A stretch of 64,000 nt of DNA from Pseudomonas sp. M47T1 (GCF_000263855.1 NZ_AJWX01000010.1:62001-126000), one strand, 5' to 3'. Positions 1 through 9,070 are shown, counted from the stretch's first letter. Numbers and translations are program-made. The notes: generated by a model not told the origin, from the letters alone.

Positions 1-1
1 G

Positions 2-979
2 CCTACCTTCCAGGTGATGACCGACACCGAGGTGCTGCACATCAACAAGGCCGCCGACGGCAAGACCGCCACCGGCGTCAGCTTCGTGGGCAAGGACGGC
101 GTGGTGGGCGAGCAGCACGCCGACATCGTCATCGTCGCCGCCTACCAACTGGACAACGTACGCCTGATGTTACTGTCCGGCATCGGCCAGCCCTATGACC
201 CGCGCACCAAGCAAGGCGTGATTGGTCGCAACTACAGTTTCCAGACCCTGTCCTACGCCTACCTGTGGTTCAAGGACGAGCACCTCAACCCGTTTATCAA
301 CACCGGTTGCCTGGCGATCCAGATCGACGACTACAACGCCGACAACTTCGACCACAGCGGCTTGGGCTTCATCGGCGGCGCGGGTATCCAGTCGCTGTCC
401 AACAACGGCCTGCCCATCAGCATGGCCGGCGTGCTGCCCAAAGGCGCGCCCGGCTGGGGCAAGGGCTGGAAGCAAGCCTTCCAGCACAGCTACCAGAACT
501 GGGCGATGGTACAGGGCCAGGGCACCAGCTACTCCCACGAAGACGCCTACTTTGACCTGGACCCTGTGTACAAGGATAACTTCGGCCGGCCGCTGATGCG
601 CATGACCTTCGACTACAACCTCAACGACAAGCGCTCCGGCGAGTTCGTGCGACAGAAGTGCGACGCCATCGCCAAGGCCGTGGGCGGCACGCAGATCGAG
701 TCCTACAACTTTGCCGCCGACCACTACACACCGTTCCGTGCCAACGACTCCTCGCACACCATCGGTGGCGTGGTGATGGGCACCGACCCCAAGACCAGCG
801 CCCTCAACCGCTACCAGCAAAGCTGGGACGTACACAACGTGTTCGTGCTCGGCGCTTCATCGTTCCCCAACAACGGTGGCTTCAACCCCACCGTGACCAT
901 CGGTGCCCTGGCCCTGTGGACCGCCAAGGCGATCAAGGAACAGTACCTGAAAAACCCCGGCCCGCTGGTTCAGGCATAA
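2..979 (+). CDS. GMC-family FAD dehydrogenase subunit, 5'-truncated by window edge
   Basis: C-terminal 325 residues of a GMC oxidoreductase resembling the flavoprotein subunit of membrane-bound gluconate 2-dehydrogenase; the reading frame is already open at base 2, so the start lies outside the window. The GMC C-terminal domain is visible, with the active-site His in DSSHTIGG and Asn in GGFNPT near the end. It is a paralogue of the full-length protein at 4444-6222: blocks such as DPKTS.LNRYQQSWDVHN and GASSFPNN are shared. It is followed after 13 bases by a triheme cytochrome c, the usual electron acceptor of this enzyme class. A subunit 3 gene is expected upstream but is not visible. The family call is firm; the substrate (gluconate, 2-ketogluconate or another polyol or sugar acid) is inferred. 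Confidence 0.9.
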   Translation, partial: PTFQVMTDTEVLHINKAADGKTATGVSFVGKDGVVGEQHADIVIVAAYQLDNVRLMLLSGIGQPYDPRTKQGVIGRNYSFQTLSYAYLWFKDEHLNPFINTGCLAIQIDDYNADNFDHSGLGFIGGAGIQSLSNNGLPISMAGVLPKGAPGWGKGWKQAFQHSYQNWAMVQGQGTSYSHEDAYFDLDPVYKDNFGRPLMRMTFDYNLNDKRSGEFVRQKCDAIAKAVGGTQIESYNFAADHYTPFRANDSSHTIGGVVMGTDPKTSALNRYQQSWDVHNVFVLGASSFPNNGGFNPTVTIGALALWTAKAIKEQYLKNPGPLVQA

Positions 980-992
980 AGGACGCTGACGC

Positions 993-2285
993 ATGAAAAG
1001 CAAACTCATAGCAGGATTGGCGGTGGTGGTCGTGGCAGGCGTTGGCGCGGCGCTGTACATCAACGGCAACACCCGCGCCGACGACATCGCCGACAATCAG
1101 CTGCGCGCCGCCGACAGCCCGGCGGCCGAACCTGGCCAGATCCGCCATGGCGCCTACATTGCCGTGCAGGGTGACTGCGCGGCCTGCCACACGGCGCCAG
1201 GCGGCAAGGCCTTCGCCGGCGGCTACGGCCTGCAGACGCCCTTCGGCGTGATCAACGCAACCAACATCACCCCGGACCGCGACACCGGCATCGGCAACTG
1301 GACCGAACGCGACTTCTTCCGCGCCGTACGCCATGGCAAGCGCAAGGACGGCCAATTGCTGTACCCGGCCATGCCGTACAACGCCTACGTTAAGATGAGC
1401 GACAGCGACCTGCATGACCTGTGGGCCTACATGCGCTCGCTGGAACCGGTCAAGCAGGCGCCTGCGCCCAACACCCTGGGTTTCCCGTACAACATTCGCC
1501 TGGCCATGCTGGGCTGGAACCTGCTGTTCTTCCAGAACGCGCCCTACGCACCGGTGGCCGGGCAATCGGCGCAATGGAACCGTGGCCGCTACCTGGTGGA
1601 CGGCGCCGGTCACTGCGCCGCGTGTCATACCGCGAAAAACGCCCTGGGCGGCGACACCTCCGCCTACCTGCAAGGCGCCGACCTGCTGGGTGGCCATGCG
1701 CCCGAAATCACCAACGACGCGCACCTGGGCCTGGGCACCTGGAGCAGCGAGCAGATCCAGCGCTACCTGAAAGATGGCAGCAACGACACCGCCGTGGCCG
1801 CAGGTGCAATGGGCGAGGCCGTGGAGCATTCCACCCAGTACCTCAACGACGCGGACCTGGCGGACATCGCCCTGTACCTAAAATCGCTGCCCGGCTCTGG
1901 CACCCAGGCACCAGCGGCGCTGAACGCCAGCAGCCCGGTGATGCAACGCGGCGCGCAGGTGTATGAAAACAACTGCATGGCCTGCCACAACGTGCACGGC
2001 GAAGGCATCAACGGCATGGTGCCGGCGTTTGCCAACAACCCGGGCATGCGCGCCAGCAGCGGCGCCAACCTGATCAGCGCCGTGCTCAAGGGCGGACGCG
2101 CGGCGGCGACTGAAAGCAACGTGACGGCGGCGGGCATGCCGTCCTTCGGCTGGAAGCTCAACGACAACGACATCGCCGCCGTGCTGACGTACGTACGCAA
2201 CAGCTGGGGCAACGCCGCACCGGGCGTGGCCGCCGAACAAGTGGCCAAGGCCCGCACCGCACTGAAGGCCAGCAACCCTTTGTAG
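993..2285 (+). CDS. Triheme cytochrome c subunit of a membrane sugar(-acid) dehydrogenase
   Basis: 430-residue periplasmic cytochrome c that would take electrons from the preceding GMC flavoprotein and pass them to the quinone pool. An uncleaved or signal-type hydrophobic segment occupies about residues 4-24. Three CxxCH heme sites are seen at Cys62 (GDCAACHT), Cys208 (GHCAACHT) and Cys328 (NNCMACHN), the spacing and length typical of gluconate/alcohol/sorbosone dehydrogenase cytochrome subunits. The ATG lies 13 bases after the flavoprotein stop, so the two are cotranscribed. It is followed by a REP-like palindrome and then a regulator gene. It is paralogous to 6219-7538. Confidence 0.93.
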   Translation: MKSKLIAGLAVVVVAGVGAALYINGNTRADDIADNQLRAADSPAAEPGQIRHGAYIAVQGDCAACHTAPGGKAFAGGYGLQTPFGVINATNITPDRDTGIGNWTERDFFRAVRHGKRKDGQLLYPAMPYNAYVKMSDSDLHDLWAYMRSLEPVKQAPAPNTLGFPYNIRLAMLGWNLLFFQNAPYAPVAGQSAQWNRGRYLVDGAGHCAACHTAKNALGGDTSAYLQGADLLGGHAPEITNDAHLGLGTWSSEQIQRYLKDGSNDTAVAAGAMGEAVEHSTQYLNDADLADIALYLKSLPGSGTQAPAALNASSPVMQRGAQVYENNCMACHNVHGEGINGMVPAFANNPGMRASSGANLISAVLKGGRAAATESNVTAAGMPSFGWKLNDNDIAAVLTYVRNSWGNAAPGVAAEQVAKARTALKASNPL

Positions 2286-2311
2286 GCGCGGCCGCCAGGC
2301 TGCGGGCGCTG

Positions 2312-2414
2312 GAGCTGCCGCAGGCTGCGAAAAGGTCCGCAGGACCTTCGACGGTGTCATGCCGATCGCGGGCCCGCTGTGCGCGCCTTCGCAGCCCGCG
2401 GCAGCGTCGGGGGG
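2312..2414. repeat. REP-like long palindrome, family A copy 1
   Basis: About 100 bases directly 3' of the cytochrome gene. The left end reads GCTGCCGCAGGCTGCGAA and the right end TTCGCAGCCCGCGGCAGCG, near-perfect complements, with inner arms around AAGGTCC/GGACCTT and a GCGGGCCCGC core. The same unit recurs at 15671-15782, inverted at 25462-25566, and as a half unit at 9023-9070. It can fold into a large stem and may act as terminator or mRNA-end stabiliser. Confidence 0.8.
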
Positions 2415-2477
2415 ATTGCACGGTTATGCGGCGGCGCATGGTAGATTCAGCTTATTCACTGCTACGGAAGTTTTCTG

Positions 2478-3497
2478 TTGGACAGCATCAATCAAAAGAC
2501 TCGCCTCAACCACGTTGCCGAGCTGGCCGGGGTGAGCCTCAGCACCGTGGACCGGGTGCTCAACGAACGCGGCAGCGTGTCGGACGGCAAGCGCCGCAAG
2601 GTGCTGAATGCCGCTCGCGCCCTGGGCATCAAGCGCCTGTTACCCTCCCCGGTTCACGGCCTGTTGCGCTTCGACCTGCTGATGGTCGACAGCACCACCG
2701 ACCATTACCGCCGGGTGGCGGCCGCCTTTGCCCGCCAGGCCAACCTGCTGCGCTCGCGCCTGGTGTTGCAACGCCAGACCTGGCACGAAGGCAATCCCGG
2801 CCAGTTGGTGGACTTCATCAACCACCCCACCACCATGCGCCAGGGCCTGATTGTGGTGGCCCATGACCAGCCGGCGGTGCGCGCCGCCCTGCAAGCGCAG
2901 GTTGACCAGGACGTGCCGGTGGTCCTGCTCACCAGTGGCCTGTCGCAACTGCGCGGGGCCACCTACATCGGTATCGACAACCGCGTGGCCGGCCGCAGTG
3001 CCGGGCGCCTGCTCAGCCAGTGGGCCCTGCCCACCCAGGGGCGGGTGCTGCTGATCACCAATTCGCTGCTGTATCACGCCCACCAGGAGCGCGTGGCCGG
3101 CTTCCTGCAGGTGCTGCGCGAGCGGGCACCGAGCCTGGAAGTGATCGGCCCGATCGCCTGTCATGACGACGACAAGCAAACCGCCCAGGCGCTACGCAAC
3201 GCCGTGGCCGGCGGCCAGCCCCTGGCCGCGGTGTACAACACCGGCAGTGGCTCGGGCGGCATCCGCACAGCCCTGCTGGAGCAGGCCCAGCGCCCGGTGT
3301 GGATCACCCATGAAGCCAGCCAGCAGCACGCCGAGTTCCTGCGCGAAGGCCTGTTGTCGCTGGTCATCGACCAGGACCCGGAGGGCCAGGCCGAGGCCGC
3401 TATCCAGCACCTGCTGTATGCCAACGGCGACCTGGAAGCGCCCATCCAGGCCGCCCCTCAATTGCGCATTGTGATCGACGAAACCCTGCCCAACTGA
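2478..3497 (+). CDS. LacI-family transcriptional regulator
   Basis: 339-residue repressor-type regulator. An N-terminal LacI helix-turn-helix (residues about 8-30, VAELAGVSLSTVDRVLNERG) is followed by a periplasmic-binding-protein-like effector domain (about 60-335; YIGIDNRVAGRSAGRLL is typical). The start is a TTG in the context TTTCTGTTGGACAGC. It sits between two dehydrogenase modules and immediately upstream of the subunit 3 gene, so it probably controls the 3642-7538 module and perhaps both, responding to a sugar or sugar acid. A perfect inverted repeat 8 bases after its stop (3505-3522) is a plausible operator. The family is clear; the ligand is unknown. It shares the STVDRVL type of HTH with the inositol-locus regulator at 31806-32834. 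Confidence 0.9.
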   Translation: MDSINQKTRLNHVAELAGVSLSTVDRVLNERGSVSDGKRRKVLNAARALGIKRLLPSPVHGLLRFDLLMVDSTTDHYRRVAAAFARQANLLRSRLVLQRQTWHEGNPGQLVDFINHPTTMRQGLIVVAHDQPAVRAALQAQVDQDVPVVLLTSGLSQLRGATYIGIDNRVAGRSAGRLLSQWALPTQGRVLLITNSLLYHAHQERVAGFLQVLRERAPSLEVIGPIACHDDDKQTAQALRNAVAGGQPLAAVYNTGSGSGGIRTALLEQAQRPVWITHEASQQHAEFLREGLLSLVIDQDPEGQAEAAIQHLLYANGDLEAPIQAAPQLRIVIDETLPN

Positions 3498-3504
3498 ATG
3501 GCTT

Positions 3505-3522
3505 TTGACGTAAAAACGTCAA
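3505..3522. promoter_or_regulatory. Candidate operator: 7-bp perfect inverted repeat
   Basis: TTGACGT-AAAA-ACGTCAA, located between the LacI gene and the downstream dehydrogenase operon (first ATG at 3642). It could be the binding site of the adjacent LacI-type regulator or of another dimeric repressor. It has no U-run after the stem, so a terminator is less likely. Confidence 0.45.
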
Positions 3523-3641
3523 TTAGTTAGTGGCGTGGTGATATGTCACACCCCTAGACTCGCCCGCCGTGACCACCTGGTCGCGCGCTGAGGCGCGGGC
3601 TAGTGCGGTCGGACCTTCCTCATCGCCTACAGGACACCTTC

Positions 3642-4361
3642 ATGCAGCGCAGAGATTTCCTTTCATCGGCACTGGCCCTGGCGGCAGCTTCCACGTTGCC
3701 CGCTGCGCGTGCCGAAGTCGTCACCGGCGGCCAGCCGTGGGAACCCGGCAACGTCAGCCTGCCCGAGCTGCCAGCACCGCGCCAGGGTGGCCTGGCCTTT
3801 TTCACCCAGGCGGAGTTCGATACCGCCGGCGCCATGGCCGACCGCCTGATCCCGGCGGATGCCCTGAGCATCGGCGGCAAGGAAGCCGGTTGCGCCGTGT
3901 TCATCGACCGCCAACTGGCCGGTGACTACGGCAAGGGCGCCACGCTCTACCGCCTGGGCCGCTTCGTCAAGGGCACGCCCCAGCAAGGCACGCAGTCGCC
4001 GCTGACCCCGGCCGAACGCTGGCGCAAGGGCCTGGCCGCCATCGACGCCTACTGCCAGAAAACCTACGTGCGTACTTTCGTGCAACTCAACGGCAACGAG
4101 CAGGACAGCCTGCTGCGCAGCCTGGAATCCGGGCAGTTGGACCTGGGCCACGACGTGGAAACCAAGGAGCTGTTCGAGCAGATCCTGGCCAACGTGCGCG
4201 AGGGCTTCTTTGCCGACCCGATCTATGGCGGCAACAAGGACATGGCCAGCTGGAAAATGATCGGCTTCCCCGGTGCCCGCTACGACTTCCGCGACCTGAT
4301 CGCCAAGAAGGGCCAGAAGCTTTCGATCATCCCGACCAGCCTGATCGACAACACGCTCTGA
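3642..4361 (+). CDS. Gluconate 2-dehydrogenase subunit 3 family protein (gamma subunit)
   Basis: 239-residue small subunit of a membrane FAD dehydrogenase. In this enzyme class it is needed for assembly or Tat export of the flavoprotein. The N-terminus MQRRDFLSSALALAAASTLP has a twin-Arg signal (QRRDFL) ending near ARA, so the complex is probably exported folded. The Gluconate_2-dh3 domain covers about residues 50-225 (FFTQAEFDTAGAMADRLIP, then a C-terminal DPIYGGNKDMASWKMIGFPGA). The start at 3642 is chosen because the signal peptide begins there and AGGA lies 9 bases upstream; an in-frame upstream start adds 13 unlikely residues. First gene of the 3642-7538 operon: gamma, flavoprotein, cytochrome. 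Confidence 0.92.
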   Translation: MQRRDFLSSALALAAASTLPAARAEVVTGGQPWEPGNVSLPELPAPRQGGLAFFTQAEFDTAGAMADRLIPADALSIGGKEAGCAVFIDRQLAGDYGKGATLYRLGRFVKGTPQQGTQSPLTPAERWRKGLAAIDAYCQKTYVRTFVQLNGNEQDSLLRSLESGQLDLGHDVETKELFEQILANVREGFFADPIYGGNKDMASWKMIGFPGARYDFRDLIAKKGQKLSIIPTSLIDNTL

Positions 4362-4443
4362 GACACCCATTCCGTGAGCAGTGCGGCCCTGCCGACACTG
4401 CCTAGAACCCCGTGACTACGCTGTATTGAAGAGGTACTGATTC

Positions 4444-6222
4444 ATGGCGAATGTACGCCCAAAAGCCGACGCGGTGATTGTCGGCCTCGGTTGGTGCGGC
4501 TCGTTGATGGCCGAAGAACTGACCCGTGCCGGCCTCAACGTGGTGGCAATCGAACGCGGCCCGTGGGTCGAGACCTCCACCGACTTCCCGCCTTCGGTCG
4601 ACACCGATGAACTGCGCTGGGACACGCGCCGCAGCCTGCTGCTGCCGCCGGCCATCGAGACCACCACGTTCCGCAACAACCGCTCGCAAACCGCCCTGCC
4701 TACCCGTGACTGGAGCCTCAATGAGCTGGGCTACAACGTCGGCGGCTCGGGCACCCACTGGGCCGGCATGGCCTGGCGCTTCCTGCCGTTCGACTTCGAG
4801 CCCTACAGCTTTACCCTGAAGCGCTACGGCAAGCAGCAACTCACCGAAGGCCTGATCGTCCAGGACTGGGGCGTGAGCTACGAAGACCTGGAACCCTTCT
4901 ACGAGCGTTTCGAGAAAATCGCCGGCGTATCGGGCAAGGCCGGCGTGCTCAACGGCGAGAAAATCGAAGGCGCCAACATCTTCGAAGGCAACCGCAAGAG
5001 CGAGTTCCCGTTGCCGCCGCTGGCCACCACGCGGCTCACCGACCTGTTCACCGAAGGCAGCCAGAAACTGGGCCTGCACCCGTTCATGGTGCCCGCCGGC
5101 CAAGCTTCCCAGGCCTACACCAACCCGCTGGGCGTGCGCATGGGGCCGTGCACGTACTGCGGCTACTGCCTGTACTACGGCTGCGGCAACTTCTCCAAGT
5201 CCAGCCCCAACGCCTGCGTGATCCCGGCGTTGATGCAGCGCAGCAACTTCACCGTGCTGACCGAGTCGGCCGTGCTGCGCGCCAACCTGGCCGAAGACGG
5301 CAAGACCGCCACCGGCGTGACTTACCTGGACCGCAACAACAAGGAATGGGAACAGCCGGCCGACCTGGTGATCTTCTCGGCGTTCCAGATGCAAAACGTG
5401 CGGTTGCTGCTGCTGTCGAAAATCGGCAAGCCGTACGACCCGCAAACCCGCTCGGGCGTGGTGGGCCGCGCCTACAGCTTCCAGACCGTGTCGGGCGCCA
5501 ACCTGTTCTTTGAGGACGAACAGTTGAACCAATACATCGGCGCCGGTGCCTTGTCCGCCCAGGTGGACGACTACAACGGCGACAACTTCGACCACACCGG
5601 CAAGGGCTTCATCGGCGGCGCCGGCATTTTGGTGGTGGCCCGCGGCGCGCGCCCGATCGGCAACGCCGACACCCTGCCACCGGGCACCCCGCGCTGGGGC
5701 AGCGACTGGAAGAAGGCCTACACCCACGCGTTCCAGAACGGCACCTTCATCTTCAACCAGGGCACCAGTTTCTCCCATGACGAGTGCTACCTGGACCTGG
5801 ACCCGGAATACAAGGACGCCCACGGCGACCCGCTGATCCGCGTGACCTTCGACTACAACGAAAACGACCGGCGCATGGCGCGTTTCACCGAAGACCGCGC
5901 CGTGGAAATCGGCAAGGCCATGGGCGCGAAAATCGTCAACGGCTTCGACTCCGCCGCCGTCAACTACGGCCCGTACCTGCCCGCCAGCGACCACACTATT
6001 GGCGGCGCGGTAATGGGTACCGACCCGAAAACCAGTGTGCTCAACCGTTACCAGCAAAGCTGGGACGTGCACAACGTGTTCGTGCTGGGCGCCTCGTCGT
6101 TCCCCAACAACGCCGGCTACAACCCCACGTCCACCATTGGCGCGCTGAGCCTGTGGACGGCCAAGGCCATTATCGAAAAATACCTGGCCAACCGTGGCCC
6201 CCTGGTGGAGCTGCCAGCATGA
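4444..6222 (+). CDS. GMC-family FAD dehydrogenase large subunit (gluconate/ketogluconate dehydrogenase type)
   Basis: 592-residue flavoprotein that would oxidise a sugar or sugar acid in the periplasm. Rossmann FAD site at residues 11-17 (VGLGWCG), GMC_N and GMC_C domains, catalytic His in SDHTIGG and Asn in GYNPTST at the C-terminus. A cysteine cluster C236-xx-C239-xx-C242-xxx-C246 (TYCGYCLYYGC) matches the iron-sulfur site known from FAD-dependent gluconate, fructose and glucose dehydrogenases. No signal peptide is seen: it probably hitch-hikes through the Tat system with subunit 3. It overlaps the next gene by ATGA. The substrate is not fixed by sequence alone; gluconate to 2-ketogluconate or 2-ketogluconate to 2,5-diketogluconate are the main options. 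Confidence 0.93.
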   Translation: MANVRPKADAVIVGLGWCGSLMAEELTRAGLNVVAIERGPWVETSTDFPPSVDTDELRWDTRRSLLLPPAIETTTFRNNRSQTALPTRDWSLNELGYNVGGSGTHWAGMAWRFLPFDFEPYSFTLKRYGKQQLTEGLIVQDWGVSYEDLEPFYERFEKIAGVSGKAGVLNGEKIEGANIFEGNRKSEFPLPPLATTRLTDLFTEGSQKLGLHPFMVPAGQASQAYTNPLGVRMGPCTYCGYCLYYGCGNFSKSSPNACVIPALMQRSNFTVLTESAVLRANLAEDGKTATGVTYLDRNNKEWEQPADLVIFSAFQMQNVRLLLLSKIGKPYDPQTRSGVVGRAYSFQTVSGANLFFEDEQLNQYIGAGALSAQVDDYNGDNFDHTGKGFIGGAGILVVARGARPIGNADTLPPGTPRWGSDWKKAYTHAFQNGTFIFNQGTSFSHDECYLDLDPEYKDAHGDPLIRVTFDYNENDRRMARFTEDRAVEIGKAMGAKIVNGFDSAAVNYGPYLPASDHTIGGAVMGTDPKTSVLNRYQQSWDVHNVFVLGASSFPNNAGYNPTSTIGALSLWTAKAIIEKYLANRGPLVELPA

Positions 6223-7538
6223 AGCGACGTCATTCCTTAGCCAGCATGGCCCTGGGCGGCCTGGCGCTTTGCGCGGTGGTGGGCCTGGTCATGGCGGCCG
6301 ACGCCCTGGTGCAGCCCGGCCAGCAGGTCAGCAGCAGCCAGGGCGTCAAGGCCCCGGCCACCACCGAAGACCCGGCCGTTACCCGCGGTCGCTACGTGGC
6401 CATCGCCGGTGACTGCGCCGCCTGCCACACCGACCCGCACCAGGGTAAACCGTTCGCCGGTGGCTACGCCCTGCAAACGCCGTTCGGCACCTTGTTGGCC
6501 AGCAACATCACCTCAGACAAGAGCACCGGCATCGGCGGCTGGACCGAGGCCGAGTTCACCCGTGCCGTGCGTGAAGGCAAGGGCCGCGATGGTGAAAACC
6601 TGTACCCGGCCATGCCCTACAACGCCTACGTGAAAGTCAGCGACCAGGACATGCACGACCTGTGGGCCTACATGCAGACCGTGCCGGCGGTGGACAACAA
6701 GGTGGTGTCCAACCAACTTCCCTTCCCGTTCAACATCCGCCTGATGATGATGGGCTGGAACCTGCTGTTCTTCGACAAGACCCCGTTCGTGCCGGTGGCC
6801 GGTGCCACCGCACAGATCAACCGCGGCGCTTACCTGGTCCAGGGCCTGGGCCACTGCGCGGCCTGCCACACGGCGAAGAACTTCCTGGGCGGCGACAAGG
6901 GCGGCGCGTTCCTGCAAGGCGGCGACCTGGCGGGCTGGCACGCACCGGAAATCACCAACAATCCCTACGTGGGCATCGGTGGCTGGTCCCAGGCGCAAGT
7001 GGTGCAATACCTGAAAACCGGCAGCAACGACGTGGCGGTGGCGTCCGGGCCCATGGCAGAAGCCGTGACCAACTCAACCCAGCACATGAGCGACGAAGAC
7101 CTTGTGGCCATCGCTGCTTACCTGCAAAGCCTCCCGGGCTCATCGGCCACCAAGCCGCAGCCGCTCACGGCTGAGCAACACGCGATGAAACAGGGCGCCA
7201 ACGTGTATTCGGCCAACTGCTCGGCGTGCCACAACAGCGACGGCAGGGGCATCAACGGCATTGCCGCAGGCCTGGCCAACAACCCGGCGCTGCAATCGGC
7301 CAACGCCCAGACCCTGCTGACCACCGTGCTACAGGGTGGCCGTGGCGCCGTGACGCAAGACAACCCCACCAGCGGCGCCATGCCGAGCTTTGCCTGGAAG
7401 TTGTCGGATGAACAAGTGGCCTCGCTGGCCACCTACATCCGCAACACCTGGGGCAACGCGGCACCGGCGGTGCAGGCAGATCAGGTGGCCCGGGTTCGCA
7501 AGGACCTGAAGCTGCCTGGCCAGTTGAGTACCCACTAA
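6219..7538 (+). CDS. Triheme cytochrome c subunit of the second dehydrogenase module
   Basis: 439-residue cytochrome c; the ATG at 6219 overlaps the flavoprotein stop (ATGA), showing translational coupling. A hydrophobic signal segment (residues about 8-26) anchors or exports it. Heme sites: Cys66 (GDCAACHT), Cys213 (GHCAACHT) and Cys334 (ANCSACHN). It transfers electrons from the GMC subunit to ubiquinone or the terminal oxidase branch. It is closely similar to the cytochrome at 993-2285 (shared LYPAMPYNAYVK and NIRL.M.GWNLLFF), which indicates a module duplication rather than independent acquisition. Confidence 0.93.
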   Translation: MKRRHSLASMALGGLALCAVVGLVMAADALVQPGQQVSSSQGVKAPATTEDPAVTRGRYVAIAGDCAACHTDPHQGKPFAGGYALQTPFGTLLASNITSDKSTGIGGWTEAEFTRAVREGKGRDGENLYPAMPYNAYVKVSDQDMHDLWAYMQTVPAVDNKVVSNQLPFPFNIRLMMMGWNLLFFDKTPFVPVAGATAQINRGAYLVQGLGHCAACHTAKNFLGGDKGGAFLQGGDLAGWHAPEITNNPYVGIGGWSQAQVVQYLKTGSNDVAVASGPMAEAVTNSTQHMSDEDLVAIAAYLQSLPGSSATKPQPLTAEQHAMKQGANVYSANCSACHNSDGRGINGIAAGLANNPALQSANAQTLLTTVLQGGRGAVTQDNPTSGAMPSFAWKLSDEQVASLATYIRNTWGNAAPAVQADQVARVRKDLKLPGQLSTH

Positions 7539-7570
7539 AACAATAACGACGGCGCTGGGATGACGGTATG

Positions 7571-7627
7571 GGAGCTGGCGTGCCAGCGAGCTTTTGGGCC
7601 CCCTGAAAGACTCGCTGGCCAGCTACC
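7571..7627. repeat. REP-like inverted pair, family C
   Basis: GCTGGCGTGCCAGCGAGC and CTCGCTGGCCAGCTACC face each other across about 20 bases in the 137-base gap between cytochrome and porin genes. The same sequence type (CGCTGGTTTGCCAGCG) recurs at 13473-13541. Likely a Pseudomonas REP doublet. Confidence 0.6.
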
Positions 7628-7675
7628 ACCCGACTCCCGTGTCGTCTCCACTCGCCGTAAAAGGAATCACGACTT

Positions 7676-9019
7676 ATGCGACCACTCCCTTTATTGCTGA
7701 CGCGCAACCAACGCGCGACTTTGCTGATGCTTTCAGTGTGCGCCACTGGCAGCGCGCAGGCCGCCGACGCGTTCGCCGTCGACTCACCGTGGATGACCGG
7801 CGACTGGGGCGGCCTGCGCACCGACCTGCTCAACAAAGGTGTCGACATTCAGATGGGCTACACCGGCGAGTCGGCGTCCAGCCTGCACGGTGGCTACAGC
7901 CACGACCACGTGACCCGCTATGCCGACCAGTTCAACCTGGGCGCCAACATCGACCTGCAAAAGCTGCTGGGCTGGAATGACGCGGCGTTCAGCCTATCGA
8001 TCACCAACCGCAACGGCAGCAACATCAACAACAAGATCGACGATCCGCGTGCCACCGGCCTGGGCTCCACCCAGGAAATCCAGGGCCGCGGCAGTGTGAC
8101 CCGGCTCAGCGAACTGTGGGTGAGCAAGGGCTGGTTCGATGACACACTGAACATCAAGGCCGGGCGCTTTGCCGTCAGCGACGACTTCGCCGTGGAAGAC
8201 TGCCTGTTCCAGGGCCTGGCCTTTTGTGGCTCGCAGCCTGGCAACTACGTGGACAGCATCTACAACGGCCCCATCAGCCAGTGGGCGGCCCGCGTTCGCT
8301 ACCGCATCAGCAGCGAGGTGTACGCACAGATCGGCGCGTTCAACATCAACCCCTCAGACCTGAGCAACGACAACGGCTTCAAGCTCAACGGCGCCGGCAC
8401 CACGGGCACCCTGGTACCGGTCGAACTGGTCTGGGCCCCCACGGTCAACCAATTGCCCGGCGAATACCGCGTGGGTTACTACCACAGCACCGCCAATGGC
8501 ACCGACGTCTACAAGGACGTCAACAATCAGCCTGCGGCCATTACCGGTGATGCCTACCGCAGCGACTCCAGCCGCCACGGTTTCTGGGTAGTGGGCAAGC
8601 AGCAGTTGACCTCGGTGAACGGCGACGCTTCGCGCGGCCTGATCCTCACCGCCAGCGCCACTTTCCAGGACCGTGCCACCACCCCGGTGGACAGCTACCA
8701 GAAAGTCAGCCTGGTCTACAAAGGCCCGTTTGACGCACGCCCCACCGACACTCTGGGCTTTGGCGTGGCGCGTATTCATGCCAGCTCGCTGTTCCTGCGC
8801 AACGCCAAGACTGCTAACGAACAAAGCGGCCTGAGCTACGACGACGCCGGTTACGTGCCTGAGCAGCACAGCGAATACGCCACCGAACTGAACTACGGCA
8901 TCCAGGCCACCAAATGGCTGAACGTGATGCCGAACATCCAGTACATCAAACACCCGGACGGCGTGCGCCAAGTGGACAACGCCCTGGTGTTCGGCCTGCA
9001 GGTGCAAACTCAGTTCTAA
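7676..9019 (+). CDS. OprB-family carbohydrate porin
   Basis: 447-residue outer-membrane porin. A signal peptide runs to about residue 29 (VCATGSAQAADAF). The mature N-terminus DSPWMTGDWGGLRTDLLNKG is the hallmark of OprB carbohydrate-selective porins, and the chain ends in a C-terminal aromatic (QTQF) as outer-membrane barrels do. It follows the dehydrogenase operon in the same direction and probably admits the sugar or sugar acid that those periplasmic enzymes oxidise. A REP doublet separates it from the cytochrome gene, so mRNA processing or separate expression is possible. Confidence 0.92.
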   Translation: MRPLPLLLTRNQRATLLMLSVCATGSAQAADAFAVDSPWMTGDWGGLRTDLLNKGVDIQMGYTGESASSLHGGYSHDHVTRYADQFNLGANIDLQKLLGWNDAAFSLSITNRNGSNINNKIDDPRATGLGSTQEIQGRGSVTRLSELWVSKGWFDDTLNIKAGRFAVSDDFAVEDCLFQGLAFCGSQPGNYVDSIYNGPISQWAARVRYRISSEVYAQIGAFNINPSDLSNDNGFKLNGAGTTGTLVPVELVWAPTVNQLPGEYRVGYYHSTANGTDVYKDVNNQPAAITGDAYRSDSSRHGFWVVGKQQLTSVNGDASRGLILTASATFQDRATTPVDSYQKVSLVYKGPFDARPTDTLGFGVARIHASSLFLRNAKTANEQSGLSYDDAGYVPEQHSEYATELNYGIQATKWLNVMPNIQYIKHPDGVRQVDNALVFGLQVQTQF

Positions 9020-9022
9020 CCT

Positions 9023-9070
9023 TGTAGCTGCCGAAGGCTGCGAAAAGGCTCGCATGACCTTCGGCATGCG
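9023..9070. repeat. REP-like palindrome, family A half unit
   Basis: TAGCTGCCGAAGGCTGCGAA followed by AAGGCTCGCATGACCTTCGG matches the left half of the family A unit at 2312-2414 and 15671-15782; the right half is missing. It sits 3 bases after the porin stop. Confidence 0.65.

Noticed and set aside
4402..6072. 556-codon open frame on the minus strand opposite the GMC gene
   Set aside because: Val/Ala/Gly/His-rich low-complexity translation that mirrors the GC-rich codons of the plus-strand gene; no ribosome site or domain.
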